From: CAZSNT01 sp964607765
Lineage (GTDB): Bacteria; Verrucomicrobiota; Lentisphaeria; Oligosphaerales; JABHEG01
Length of the DNA stretch: 27,339 nt
Reading direction: 5' to 3'
Assembly (NCBI GenBank): GCA_964607765.1
Contig: CAZSNT010000141.1
Location: 1 to 27,339 of the forward strand
Below are positions 6,665 through 15,400 of the stretch, in pieces. Every line of letters starts with the position of its first letter. Position 1 is the stretch's first letter. Below the pieces are notes generated by a model. The model had not been told where the DNA came from. It ran no database searches and worked only from the letters and a program-made list of their open reading frames with translations. Position numbers and translations under genes: made by a program.

Positions 6665-7435
6665 TCACCCAGCGTCCGCACAATCGCTTGGCTCCACGGC
6701 TGTCCGGTTCAGGTACCGATGCACCGCGATCGCAGCCACGGGAGTCACGAGGCAGCATGCGAAGAGTGTTGCGGCAACGCCCCTCAGGTCCACATGCAGA
6801 AGATCCGCGATTCGGACAAAGTCATGGGCATGTCCTCCTTTGCCGAAGCCGTACATGATCCGCTCCACCTCATCGGTCATCAGGCGCCAGGCGAACCGCG
6901 TGTCTGAGAGCAAAGTGAAGAACGCGATGAACGCGTACAGGGGACGTTCAAGGGGATTCACTATGGCAGAGCCGCTCATGGCACGGTACAGGAAAATGCC
7001 GGCGAACACCAGCTCCGTGCCGTGCCCCATGAAGAGGATCATGATCTCGTGTCCCGACGTGAAAGTGAGCAGGGAGTACAGGCCGGCTACACCTGCGAGG
7101 ATGCCCAGCAGCATTGGTTCGCGCCGGCAGCGAGCAAGGCACCACGCGAACGCGACGTATACTGCCCATACGATCCACATGCGTTGGTCCTGACGCACCG
7201 CCACTCCCCCGCCGTAGCTGAAATCGAATGCCGGGATGGAGGGATAGCCAAACAGCCAGCCCGCCGCGGAATGCCCAAGTTCGTGGACCAGTGTCACGAA
7301 GTAGTGGAATATGAAGCTGAGCCGTTCGGAGAGAAGGACCGGCGCGGCCAGGACCAGACCTGACACCAGCGAGAGCCAGCCTCCGCGGTCCATCACGCTG
7401 TCGCTGTCTGGCGTTGTGCTTGTTTCGTCTGCCAC
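6665..7435 (-). CDS. HELGH-motif M50-like membrane protein
   Basis: This is a 256-residue polytopic membrane protein with the zinc-peptidase motif HELGH at 51-55, in the middle of the second hydrophobic segment, as in the M50B-like peptidase group. Hydrophobic stretches around 20-34, 42-60, 85-100, 107-122, 130-150, 165-178 and 225-240 suggest six or seven passes. The motif GHGTELVFAG (about 137-146) could supply a further metal or structural contact. Site-2-protease relatives cut substrates within the membrane, but catalysis here is not proven. The start is a GTG at 7435 behind a GAGTGAG stretch; an ATG fifteen codons in has no ribosome binding site. It lies 65 bp behind the LVIVD protein on the same strand and may be co-transcribed with it. 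Its end is convergent with the activator gene, 62 bp away. Confidence 0.75.
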   Translation of the reverse strand: MADETSTTPDSDSVMDRGGWLSLVSGLVLAAPVLLSERLSFIFHYFVTLVHELGHSAAGWLFGYPSIPAFDFSYGGGVAVRQDQRMWIVWAVYVAFAWCLARCRREPMLLGILAGVAGLYSLLTFTSGHEIMILFMGHGTELVFAGIFLYRAMSGSAIVNPLERPLYAFIAFFTLLSDTRFAWRLMTDEVERIMYGFGKGGHAHDFVRIADLLHVDLRGVAATLFACCLVTPVAAIAVHRYLNRTAVEPSDCADAG

Positions 7436-7500
7436 TGTGCTTGCTCACTCTCGGTGATTCCGCCAGGTCAGACCACGTTTCGGGCACGCGCTGTGTCGGG

Positions 7501-9639
7501 TCACTGTCCAATTGCCCGATCTTCACGTTCATCCCGGCGCGGTTCCCGGCGGACCAGCGGCGCGTCACTCACCAGCAGTCCCTGGTAGGCGGCGGGGATC
7601 ACTGCCCGGCCCCTGTGTTCCCGGACAATACCCGGATTGCCGTCCAGCGCGAGCTGTTTGAGAAGGACCGGGTGCTGGAGGTCGCTCACGTCGAGGATGG
7701 TGACGCTGCCGCTGGCTCTGTCCGTCATGAAGAGCGTGTTGCCGGCGAGGGTGGGCTTCCCGCCGCGGAGCGTCGCGTTGGGTGCTCCGTATTTCGGGAT
7801 CTCGGGAAATGGGCGCGTTTCGCCTCGGGTCAGGATGAAGTAACGCCCGTCGCGCATTGTGCACAGCGCGCGGTTCCCATCCGGCAGCATGGCCATGCCG
7901 TTGGCGGCGCCGCTGCGCACAGCGTAGTTGTCGTGCGCGTAGACAGGCTCGTTGCCCCCGTACAGATCGTACCAGTGGAAGCCGGTCACGTGCCAGAAAC
8001 AACACGCGTAACGGTCGCCGAAGAGCCCATCGGTGATCTGGTATCCGTAGAGTAGGCCGAGGTGCGTACCGCGCAGCGCGCGTCTGGGGTGGGCGGGGTC
8101 CGAAATGTCGACGATGTCCAGGTGATGCGCGCCGGCCTGGATCAGGGCATACCCGCCGCGTGCGGGCACAACCACTTGCTTGACCGATTTGCCGCGGGCG
8201 ACGTAGCGTCCGATCAGCTCCAGTCGGTGGTGGGGAGCGCGCCGCCAGATGCTGAGGCCGCCGAATCCCTCCGCAACGTAGACCATGTCCCCGCGTACCT
8301 TCACATCGAAGACGAGCCCCTCGGTCCGATGCTCGGCCAGGCCTTGGATGGTCGGCCACAGACGTACTTGATGCAGGCCGGCTCTGCCTGCCGCGACCCA
8401 CGCTGTGTCGTCGGTCAAGTCCACTGCCCAGACCTGGCCGTTCGGCCGGTAGACGCGCATCCCCGCCGGCGGCGCGACGGTTTGCGCCGGGATAGTCGGA
8501 GCACGGTCGGGGTCGGGCGCGATCGGCCTGGCAAGCCCCGGCGCGTGTACGACGTGGAGTCCTGACCATGCGCCGGCGAGGTAGACATAGTCGTGCGTTG
8601 CGGCGAAGCCCGCGTTCGGGCTGCACAGCTTTCTTGCTTCAATGTAGGGCAGCCGGCGATGCGCCAGGAAACGGGGGGCACGGACATCAGTCACATCGAC
8701 GGCAAAGAACCCGTTGTGCGTGTCGGGTACGAAGGCAGTGTCGCCTGCGACAGCCACGTCCCACATGTCCATGCCGATATGGTAGAAGCGCGGCATCTTG
8801 AGGCGTGAGACGAGCTTTGGGGCTGCCGGGTCGCTGACGTCAAAGATCTCGAGCCCGTGCCCCGCCCCGTACTTGGGGTCGCTTTCGTCGTGTCTGCTGG
8901 CGCCGCGGCCGTGATGGCCGGTGGCCACGAAACAGTGCGTTCCCCGAACCCAAACTCCGTCGCCGTACCCGTCCAGCTTTGTCTTCGAAACGACTGTCGG
9001 CCGGCGCGGGTTGCGGATATCGCAGAGGACGAGCTCACGGCTTCCCCACACGCCCACATACGCGATGCCGTCGCGTGCGACCACGGACTGGGCTTCACCG
9101 GTGCGCACGACGGACAGGTGTTTGGGCGCGGCCGGATCCGACACATCGACAAGCTGGACTCCGTAGTGTCGCAGTGCTACGAGCGCTATGTCGCCCGTGA
9201 TCCAGATGCCGGTGGCCATCTCAATCGTGTCGAAGTGGCTGATGATTCGGGGCGCCGCGGGCTGCCTCACATCGATGAGGAACAGTCCGTCCGGGCGCGA
9301 GGCAATGTACGCGATGCCGTTCGCGACTTCGATCTGCCGCGTGCCGCCAAGCCGGCCGATTGAGCCGAGCAGCTGCGGATTGGCTGGGTCCGTGATGCTG
9401 AAGAGCCTGAGCTGGCCGCCACCGATCGCGTACAGCGTGTCCCCGGCAGCGGTTGCGTCCATGCAGTTCCTGAAAGGGATCGTTCGGACCTCGCGCAGTG
9501 CCTTGCCGTACACGGCTTCCGGGTGCCCACTGTGTGAAGGAGACGGCTCGGCGTCTGCAGGCGACATGGCAGGTTCTCCTGTTGCCAGGGCACAGATGCT
9601 GCCCATGGCGATGGCGGTCCGAACAGCATTGTTGCGCAT
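7501..9639 (-). CDS. Secreted LVIVD-repeat beta-propeller protein
   Basis: This is a 712-residue extracytoplasmic propeller. The N-terminus (MRNNAVRTAIAMGSICALATG) is a short signal-peptide-like stretch. Repeats with the LVIVD pattern recur along the whole protein, for example SITDPANPQLLG, DVSDPAAPKHLS, DIRNPRRPTVVS, DVSDPAAPKLVS, DVTDVRAPRFLA, DISDPAHPRR and DVSDLQHPVLLK. I count about eight, each followed by a strand and a turn. The segment near 290-345 (DMWDVAVAGDTAFVPDTHNG and following) keeps the same logic. No catalytic residues are apparent; such proteins are usually binding or scaffold modules at the cell surface. The ATG at 9639 has a clear AGGAG site. It is divergent from the UroD-like gene with a 152-bp gap that must contain both promoters; I cannot pick convincing boxes there. 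Confidence 0.85.
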   Translation of the reverse strand: MRNNAVRTAIAMGSICALATGEPAMSPADAEPSPSHSGHPEAVYGKALREVRTIPFRNCMDATAAGDTLYAIGGGQLRLFSITDPANPQLLGSIGRLGGTRQIEVANGIAYIASRPDGLFLIDVRQPAAPRIISHFDTIEMATGIWITGDIALVALRHYGVQLVDVSDPAAPKHLSVVRTGEAQSVVARDGIAYVGVWGSRELVLCDIRNPRRPTVVSKTKLDGYGDGVWVRGTHCFVATGHHGRGASRHDESDPKYGAGHGLEIFDVSDPAAPKLVSRLKMPRFYHIGMDMWDVAVAGDTAFVPDTHNGFFAVDVTDVRAPRFLAHRRLPYIEARKLCSPNAGFAATHDYVYLAGAWSGLHVVHAPGLARPIAPDPDRAPTIPAQTVAPPAGMRVYRPNGQVWAVDLTDDTAWVAAGRAGLHQVRLWPTIQGLAEHRTEGLVFDVKVRGDMVYVAEGFGGLSIWRRAPHHRLELIGRYVARGKSVKQVVVPARGGYALIQAGAHHLDIVDISDPAHPRRALRGTHLGLLYGYQITDGLFGDRYACCFWHVTGFHWYDLYGGNEPVYAHDNYAVRSGAANGMAMLPDGNRALCTMRDGRYFILTRGETRPFPEIPKYGAPNATLRGGKPTLAGNTLFMTDRASGSVTILDVSDLQHPVLLKQLALDGNPGIVREHRGRAVIPAAYQGLLVSDAPLVRREPRRDEREDRAIGQ

Positions 9640-9791
9640 GCGTGGCTCTCCTGCGGGATTCGTGACGGACCGATCAACCGTCCGCCCTCCTCGGAGCGGT
9701 CAGCAATCTACACCGCCCCCGCGTTCTGTCACCCGGGTTGTCCGTGTCGTAAGCGGCTGTAGGTTGAGCCTGTGTCAAGCAGGAGGATCCC

Positions 9792-10862
9792 ATGCTTTCA
9801 GCCAAGCCCGATTTCGAGGAAGCCCGGACCGCGTGGAACCACTTCTGGGCGGGCGAGGTGTACAAGCGGCCTCTCGTGCTCGCGGAGTGCAATGACGGCC
9901 CGGTGCCATGTAACCCGGGAACGCTGCGCTATCACAAGGCCGTGACCGGCGCGTACCAGGAGACGCTGGACGCCATTGACGGGCTTCTCGACGTGCATCA
10001 CTGGCTGGGCGAGGCCATGCCGGGATTCAACATCGACCACGGTCCGGACCAGTTCGCCGCGTTCCTTGGCGCGGAGTTGAGATTCGACGCCGCGTCCATG
10101 GGTACGAACTGGGTCGACCCGATCGTGGACGATTGGGAGAGCTTCCTGCCCATCGAGTTCGACGCAGACAACGCCACGTTCCAGAGCGTACTGCGATTTG
10201 CGCGACTCATGGCCGAACACAGCGCCGGCCGTTACCTGGTGCGCCCGATCGACGCGCACTCGCACGCCGATACCCTCAGCGCGTTGCGGGGTCCGCAACA
10301 GTTCTGCATGGACTTTATGACCTGCCCGGACGCCCTCGAACGCGCCATGGCCGACATGCGCAGGCTGTACCCGGTCATCTACGATGCCATCTACCAGGCC
10401 GGGAACATGGGCGGCCCGAAGGGATGTTCGCAACTTATCTGGAGCGAGGGGCGCTGCGCCATTATCCAGTGCGACTTCATCATCATGGTCGGCCCGGAGC
10501 ACTTTCGCCGCTTGGTCCTGCCCGCGATCGAGGAGGAAGCGGCTTTCCTCGACCACTGCATTTTCCACCTCGACGGCCCCGGCGCGTTCCGGCATCTGGA
10601 CGATCTGTTGGCGATCGAGGCGCTGGACATGATTCAGCTCGTCCCGGGCGCGGGACAAGCGCCCGAGCACACGTGCGTTGAACTGCTGAAGAAGTGCCTG
10701 GCTGCGGGGAAAGGCGTCCAGGTCTACGGAGCCGGTCTCGACCTGGACCGGATCAAGATCCTGCACCGTGAGCTCGGCCCCAAAGGCGTGATGTACTGCC
10801 CCGCGGTCGGGACGCGCGCCGGGATCGAGGAGATTCTGCACTGGCTGGAGCGCAATACGTGA
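9792..10862 (+). CDS. Uroporphyrinogen decarboxylase-like protein
   Basis: This is a 356-residue cytoplasmic TIM-barrel protein of the UroD superfamily. The superfamily includes heme-pathway decarboxylases and corrinoid or CoM methyltransferases (MtaA, MtbA); many PVC genomes carry stand-alone paralogues. Seen: IFHLDGPGAFRHLDDLL (257-273) and LVPGAGQAPEH (283-293), the usual C-terminal landmarks, and VYGAGLDLDRI (311-321). In MtaA-like methyltransferases the zinc site includes an H-x-C motif. Here the corresponding stretch is HLD, so a cobalamin-CoM type zinc site is not supported. The arginine-rich porphyrin-binding N-terminus of HemE is also not recognisable, so heme synthesis is unlikely. 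The ATG at 9792 is preceded by a strong AGGAGG. It stands alone on its strand, and its substrate is unknown. Confidence 0.8.
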   Translation: MLSAKPDFEEARTAWNHFWAGEVYKRPLVLAECNDGPVPCNPGTLRYHKAVTGAYQETLDAIDGLLDVHHWLGEAMPGFNIDHGPDQFAAFLGAELRFDAASMGTNWVDPIVDDWESFLPIEFDADNATFQSVLRFARLMAEHSAGRYLVRPIDAHSHADTLSALRGPQQFCMDFMTCPDALERAMADMRRLYPVIYDAIYQAGNMGGPKGCSQLIWSEGRCAIIQCDFIIMVGPEHFRRLVLPAIEEEAAFLDHCIFHLDGPGAFRHLDDLLAIEALDMIQLVPGAGQAPEHTCVELLKKCLAAGKGVQVYGAGLDLDRIKILHRELGPKGVMYCPAVGTRAGIEEILHWLERNT

Positions 10863-10887
10863 CGGGGCCCGGGACACATGCTCGTGG

Positions 10888-10999
10888 CGTAACCGGTTAC
10901 GTGAGGCGAGTCTCCGAACGTGCCCGTGCCCGACAGTGTGCTCGCCGGAATCGGACGGGGGCGGGGCAGGGGCACGGGCACGGGTGCGGTGCCTCACGC
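10888..10999. repeat. Nested palindromes in the UroD-ATPase gap
   Basis: The 244-bp gap holds several exact inverted repeats. CGTAACCGGTTACG (10888-10901) is a perfect 14-bp palindrome. CGTGAGGC (10900-10907) pairs with GCCTCACG (10991-10998). Inside that, CGTGCCCGTGCCC (10919-10931) pairs exactly with GGGCACGGGCACG (10970-10982). Together they can form one cruciform or a long hairpin of about 100 bases. This could be a strong terminator of the UroD gene, a REP-like element, or a protein binding region. No T-run follows. Confidence 0.6.
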
Positions 11000-11027
11000 A
11001 ACTCTGAGGTATGCCTCGAGCCGCTGC

Positions 11028-11101
11028 TTGACATTGGCGCACAGTGATTGTCTAGTATGGTAGTCAATTGCCGCTTTGAAGCGTCAAGTATACTAGGCAA
11101 T
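11028..11101 (+). promoter_or_regulatory. Promoter and operator-like repeats of the ATPase gene
   Basis: A perfect TTGACA at 11028 is followed after 19 bp by TAGTAT. Alternatively TATACT at 11089-11094 may be the -10 box, which would start the transcript only a few bases before the ATG. Two inverted pairs overlap this: CTAGTAT (11052-11058) with ATACTAG (11090-11096), and ATTGCC (11067-11072) with GGCAAT (11096-11101). AGTATACT (11087-11094) is itself a palindrome. The arrangement suggests repression, possibly self-regulation, but no DNA-binding protein is encoded beside it. Confidence 0.45.
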
Positions 11102-11106
11102 GGGGT

Positions 11107-12312
11107 ATGGATCTCAGCAAGTTCTATGTCACGCAGGCGCGGCTGATGCGGGCTGTGGGTGAGCTGCCTACACGGTATCTCTACCCGGAGGTGACGGTCC
11201 CGCGGCGGCTACTGGCCGTCATTGGGCCGCGTGGGGTGGGCAAGACGACGCTGATCTTGCAGTACCTTGCCAGGCAGTTTGGGAATCCCGCTGAGGCACT
11301 GTACGTGTCAGCCGATCACATTCACGTTGCCGGCGTCGGACTCTACCCCATCGCGGAGGAGCATCATCGCAATGGCGGCGTGTTCTTGGGGATTGACGAG
11401 ATCCACAAGCACCCCAACTGGGCGCAGGAACTGAAGAGCATCTACGACTCTTTTCCGCGGATGCGTCTGATCGTCTCCGGGAGTTCGTCGCTGCAGTTGA
11501 CCACGCTGGGGCACGACCTCTCACGACGCCTGGTGAAACGCGAGATGATGGGACTTTCGTTTCGGGAGTTCATCGGGTTCAAGACAGGCCAGTTCCCTCC
11601 CCCCATCTCCTACGAGCAGTTGCAGGATGATCACGTCGGCGTGGCAGCAGACTTGGCCGGGAGAAGGAACATATTGCCGCTTTTCCGTGAGTACATCAGG
11701 ACCGGATACTACCCGTTTTGGCTCGAGGGTGTCGATGACTACTGGAGCAAGGTGCAGAACGTGTTGGACAAGATTCTCTACGAGGACATCCCCAGTGCGT
11801 TCTCTGTGCGTCCACCCGGTGTCCAACAGCTCAAACGTCTGCTCTACATCGTGGCCACCTCCAAACCGTTTCAGCTCAATGTCAGTGCCATGGCCGCCGA
11901 GATCGGCATGGCACGCGAGACGCTTTACGAGTACCTCGAACACCTGCACAACGCTTACATACTCAAGCAGCTTTGGCTTCCCGGCGTGGCCCGACGTTTT
12001 CGGCGCAAGCCCGGCAAGCTGTTCTTCGACAACTGCAGCCTCCTCGCCTTGCTTGCCAACGAGAACAGTCCTGGTTTTCGGGGGGCGCTGCGTGAGACGT
12101 TTGCGGTTAATCAACTGGGCGCTGTCATGAAACTGACGCTGTCTGCTGCCGTCGATCTGCAGGACGAGAAGGGCACCGAGATCGAGATTGGCGGGTCATC
12201 GAAGAAGACCAGCCAACTGCCCGATGGCACCAGTGGGTACCTGCTAGTTGACGATACGGAGGTAGGCCACGGGAATCGCGTCCCCCTGTACCTGGCCGGG
12301 TTCTTGTATTGA
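11107..12312 (+). CDS. AAA ATPase with DUF4143-type C-terminal region
   Basis: This is a 401-residue ATPase of the AAA_14 plus DUF4143 architecture. The Walker A motif is GPRGVGKTT (40-48), Walker B is VFLGIDEIH (92-100) and a sensor-1-like SGSSS lies at 124-128. The middle (about 190-300) is the winged-helix-like part with FREYIRTGYYPFW and MAAEIGMARETLYEYL. The C-terminal part has a restriction-endonuclease-like pattern: EIEIGGSSKK, then YLLVDDTEVG and VPLYLAGFLY. Members are common in bacteria and archaea, often in multiple copies, and are suspected of roles in mobile elements or defence; none is well characterised. The ATG at 11107 follows a short AT-rich leader with only a weak ribosome binding site. 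It is flanked on both sides by repeats (palindromes upstream, a heptad remnant downstream), consistent with a transferred cassette, although no ends or target duplications are visible. Confidence 0.88.
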   Translation: MDLSKFYVTQARLMRAVGELPTRYLYPEVTVPRRLLAVIGPRGVGKTTLILQYLARQFGNPAEALYVSADHIHVAGVGLYPIAEEHHRNGGVFLGIDEIHKHPNWAQELKSIYDSFPRMRLIVSGSSSLQLTTLGHDLSRRLVKREMMGLSFREFIGFKTGQFPPPISYEQLQDDHVGVAADLAGRRNILPLFREYIRTGYYPFWLEGVDDYWSKVQNVLDKILYEDIPSAFSVRPPGVQQLKRLLYIVATSKPFQLNVSAMAAEIGMARETLYEYLEHLHNAYILKQLWLPGVARRFRRKPGKLFFDNCSLLALLANENSPGFRGALRETFAVNQLGAVMKLTLSAAVDLQDEKGTEIEIGGSSKKTSQLPDGTSGYLLVDDTEVGHGNRVPLYLAGFLY

Positions 12313-12338
12313 TGAGCGTTGAGAATTGAGAGTTCCTG
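12311..12338. repeat. Short heptad repeat remnant after the ATPase stop
   Basis: Directly at the ATPase stop codon the units GATGAGC, GTTGAGA, ATTGAGA and GTTCCTG follow in 7-base phase. The stretch AGCGTTGAGA plus TTGAGAGTTC is shared with the large array at 3309-3336, but one heptad shorter. It is a second copy of the same repeat family, again placed at a stop codon. Confidence 0.6.
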
Positions 12339-12411
12339 GCGTGGACCCAGAATTGGACGTTCCCCGCGACCCCCGGAGCGGCCCCAACGCCGAGCATGGA
12401 GAGACACACGG

Positions 12412-15400
12412 ATGACCAAGAGACCCGTTCGGGCGGTGTTAGTATGTCTTGTTGCGGTGTTCGCAGGTGTTGCCGCTGTTGCGGACCCGGTAGCGGACGC
12501 CGTGAAGGAACGGCGCGGGCTGGTGCTGCATGTGGGGTGTCCGAGCCCGATCCGGCCTGCACTCCTGTCGCGCTTGCCGGGCGTGCTCGTTCATGGGCTG
12601 GCGCGGGCCCCGGATGAGCTTGCCGCGGTCCGCAGGCACATTCGGGTGGCGGATTTGGCTCCGCGTCTGTCCGCGTCGTTGTGGGAGGGGGGCGAGCTGC
12701 CGTTTGTGGACAGCCTGGTCAACGTGCTCATCGTCGAGTCGGGTGCGGTCGTCACAGAAGCCGAACTCGACCGTGTCCTGGCCCCGGGCGGCGTTCTCTT
12801 CCGCCGGCAGGGCGGCGGGTGGCGCAGGACGGTCAAGCCGTGGCCTGCTGAATTGGACGGGTGGACGCACTCCTACTATGGGCCCACGAACAACCCGGTC
12901 TCGAGAGACACGCGCGTCGGACCGCCGCGGCAGACCCGATGGATAGCCGACCCGGTGTATGCCAAGCACCATGAGTACACCCCGAACGTGGCCATGGTGG
13001 TAGCGGACGCTGGACGGCTGTTCAGCGTGGTCGACGAAGCGCCCATCGCGTCCATGGCGTTTCCCTCCCAGTGGGCGCTGGTCGCGCGAGACGCGTTCAG
13101 CGGCGTGGCGCTTTGGCGGCGGCCGCTCGCGTCCTGGATGCCGCGGCTGCGTCTGTTCCGGACAGGGCCTTACGAGGCGCAGAAGCGGCTGATTGCGGCC
13201 GACGGCTGCGTGTACACACCGCTCGCCCTCGGCGGACCGGTCCATCGGCTCGATGCGGCTACCGGCGAGACGCTGAGCATGTATGCGGAGACCGCCGGCG
13301 CGCGGGAGATGGTCTATTGCGACGGTGTGCTCTATGTGCTGACCGGCGATCCGGCGACAGACCGCGCCACACGTTTGGCCACGCCCAAGGATGCGCCAGC
13401 CCCATCGTCGAATCGCGCGCTGATGGCGATCCGGGCCGAGTCGGGCCACGTGCTGTGGTCCAGCTCGGCCGAGGACGCTGTGGGACTGCAGCCGGCAACG
13501 CTGTGCACGGACGGCGCGTTGGTCTGTCTGCACAACGGCAAGGACGTGGTCTGTCTGGATGCCGCCGGCGGCGCAGTGCGGTGGCGCACGCCGTTGGCGT
13601 TCAGCGAGAAGCAGTCCGTGTTCTCGATCATCCGCCTGATCCTGCACGACGAGGTGGTGCTGTGCGCCGGTCGCGCTGACAGAGCCGGTGGCGAGCGCAG
13701 AGTCGGCGGCAAGAAGCTGTCAAGCGGCGCAGGATGGTACGGGCAGCTGCACGTGTTGGCGCGCGCCGACGGCCGCCCGCTCTGGGATTGCGACGTGACC
13801 GAGGGATTCACGTCGCCGTTCGACGTATTCGTTGCGGACGGGCTCGTCTGGGCCGGGCAGACGCTGCAGCGCTACATCGACGATTTCACCGTGGGGCGGG
13901 ATCCGGTCACCGGCAAGATCAAGCGCACCATTTCGGCGCAGAAAGCGTTCACTACGGCGCACCATCACCGCTGCTACCCGAACAAGGCCACGGACCGGTT
14001 CATCATCATGGGGCGCCGCGGGATCGAGTGCATCGATCTGCAGGGCGGTCCGTCGACCCGGGACTACTGGGTTCGTGGCATCTGTCAGTTCGGCGTGCTG
14101 CCGGCGAACGGCATGATCTATGTGCCGCCGCATTCGTGCAACTGCTTCATCGAGAGCAAACTCAACGGTTTTCTTGCTCTTGCGCCCGCGTCGGGCACGG
14201 CCGAGTCATGGACCGAGGGCGCGGCGGAGCAGGCGTTCGTCAAGGGGCCGGCTTACGGGCAGGAACCGGTTGCGCCCGAACCGGATCCGGCTGGCTCGGT
14301 GTCGGATTCCTGGCCGACATACCGGCACGACTCAGCTCGCAGCGGCTGTTCGCGCACCGCTCTTCCCGCGACTCTTGAGCAGCGCTGGCGCCGCACATTG
14401 GGTCGGCGTCTGACCGCGCCCGTCGTGGCGGCCGGCAGGCTCTTTGTCGGCGCCGCGGAAGAGGGTGTACTCCGGGTATTGGCTGCGGACACGGGTAAGC
14501 CGGTCTGGTCGTTTGCTGTGTCGGGCCGGATCCAGGCGCCGCCCACGATCGCGGATGGTATGGCCGTATTGACAGCGTCGGACGGTTGGGTCTATTGTCT
14601 GCGCGCGGCTGACGGCGTGCTGGTCTGGAAACGGCACCCCGGTCCACGGGACAGGCGGCTGGTCGCTTTCGGCCAGCTTGAGTCGGTCTGGCCGGTGCAC
14701 GGCGGCCCGCTGGTTCTGGACGGCAGCGTCTACTGTGTGGCTGGCCGCTCGTCGAACCTGGACGGCGGCATGGTCGCGTGCAGGCTGAACCTGCAGACTG
14801 GTGCGATAGAAGCGACCCGTCGTTTCCCCCGCAGCGAAGCGGCGGCGGCTGACGGCCTCGGTATCCTGCCGGATGTGCTGCAGTTCGACGGCGGGCGGCT
14901 GCACATGGGGCCGCGCTCGTTCAACACGGACTGGAGGCCCATCGCCGGGTGGCCGAAGCAACCGCGGCTCTACGCGCAGACGGGGTTCCTCGACGACCAG
15001 CTGTGGCACCGCTCCTGCTGGTACTTCTCCAAACCGTCCGGGAAGGGGAAGGTCTGGTACCACGGTGGTCGGTCCGACCCGCTCGGCCGACTCTTGGTTT
15101 TCGATGACGAACACGTCTATGGCTTCGGGCGGCGCCCGGAATACGTGGTGCGGTTCGCGGCGTCGATGGAGTACGAACTGTACGCGGCGTCCAAAACACA
15201 GCGGCTGCCTGCCCCGAAGAAGAAGGTCAAGGCGGATCCCTTCAAGAACATCTACGCGCCGTTCCGGTACGAGCGCACGTGGTCGACGGAGCTGCCTCTG
15301 CACGTTCACGCCATGGTGCTGACCGCCGGAAAGGTCATTGTCGCAGGCACGCCCGACCCGGTTGACGAGAAGCCGGCGCTTGGCATTGGGCGCGGCGCGG

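Noticed and set aside
9792..10862. True HemE or a CoM methyltransferase
   Set aside because: The zinc H-x-C motif and the HemE N-terminal arginine pattern are not seen, so only the superfamily name is given.
14125..14145. Heme-binding motif in the giant propeller (PPHSCNC)
   Set aside because: The pattern is C-x-C without the C-x2-C-H needed for c-type heme attachment, and the sister protein has none either.
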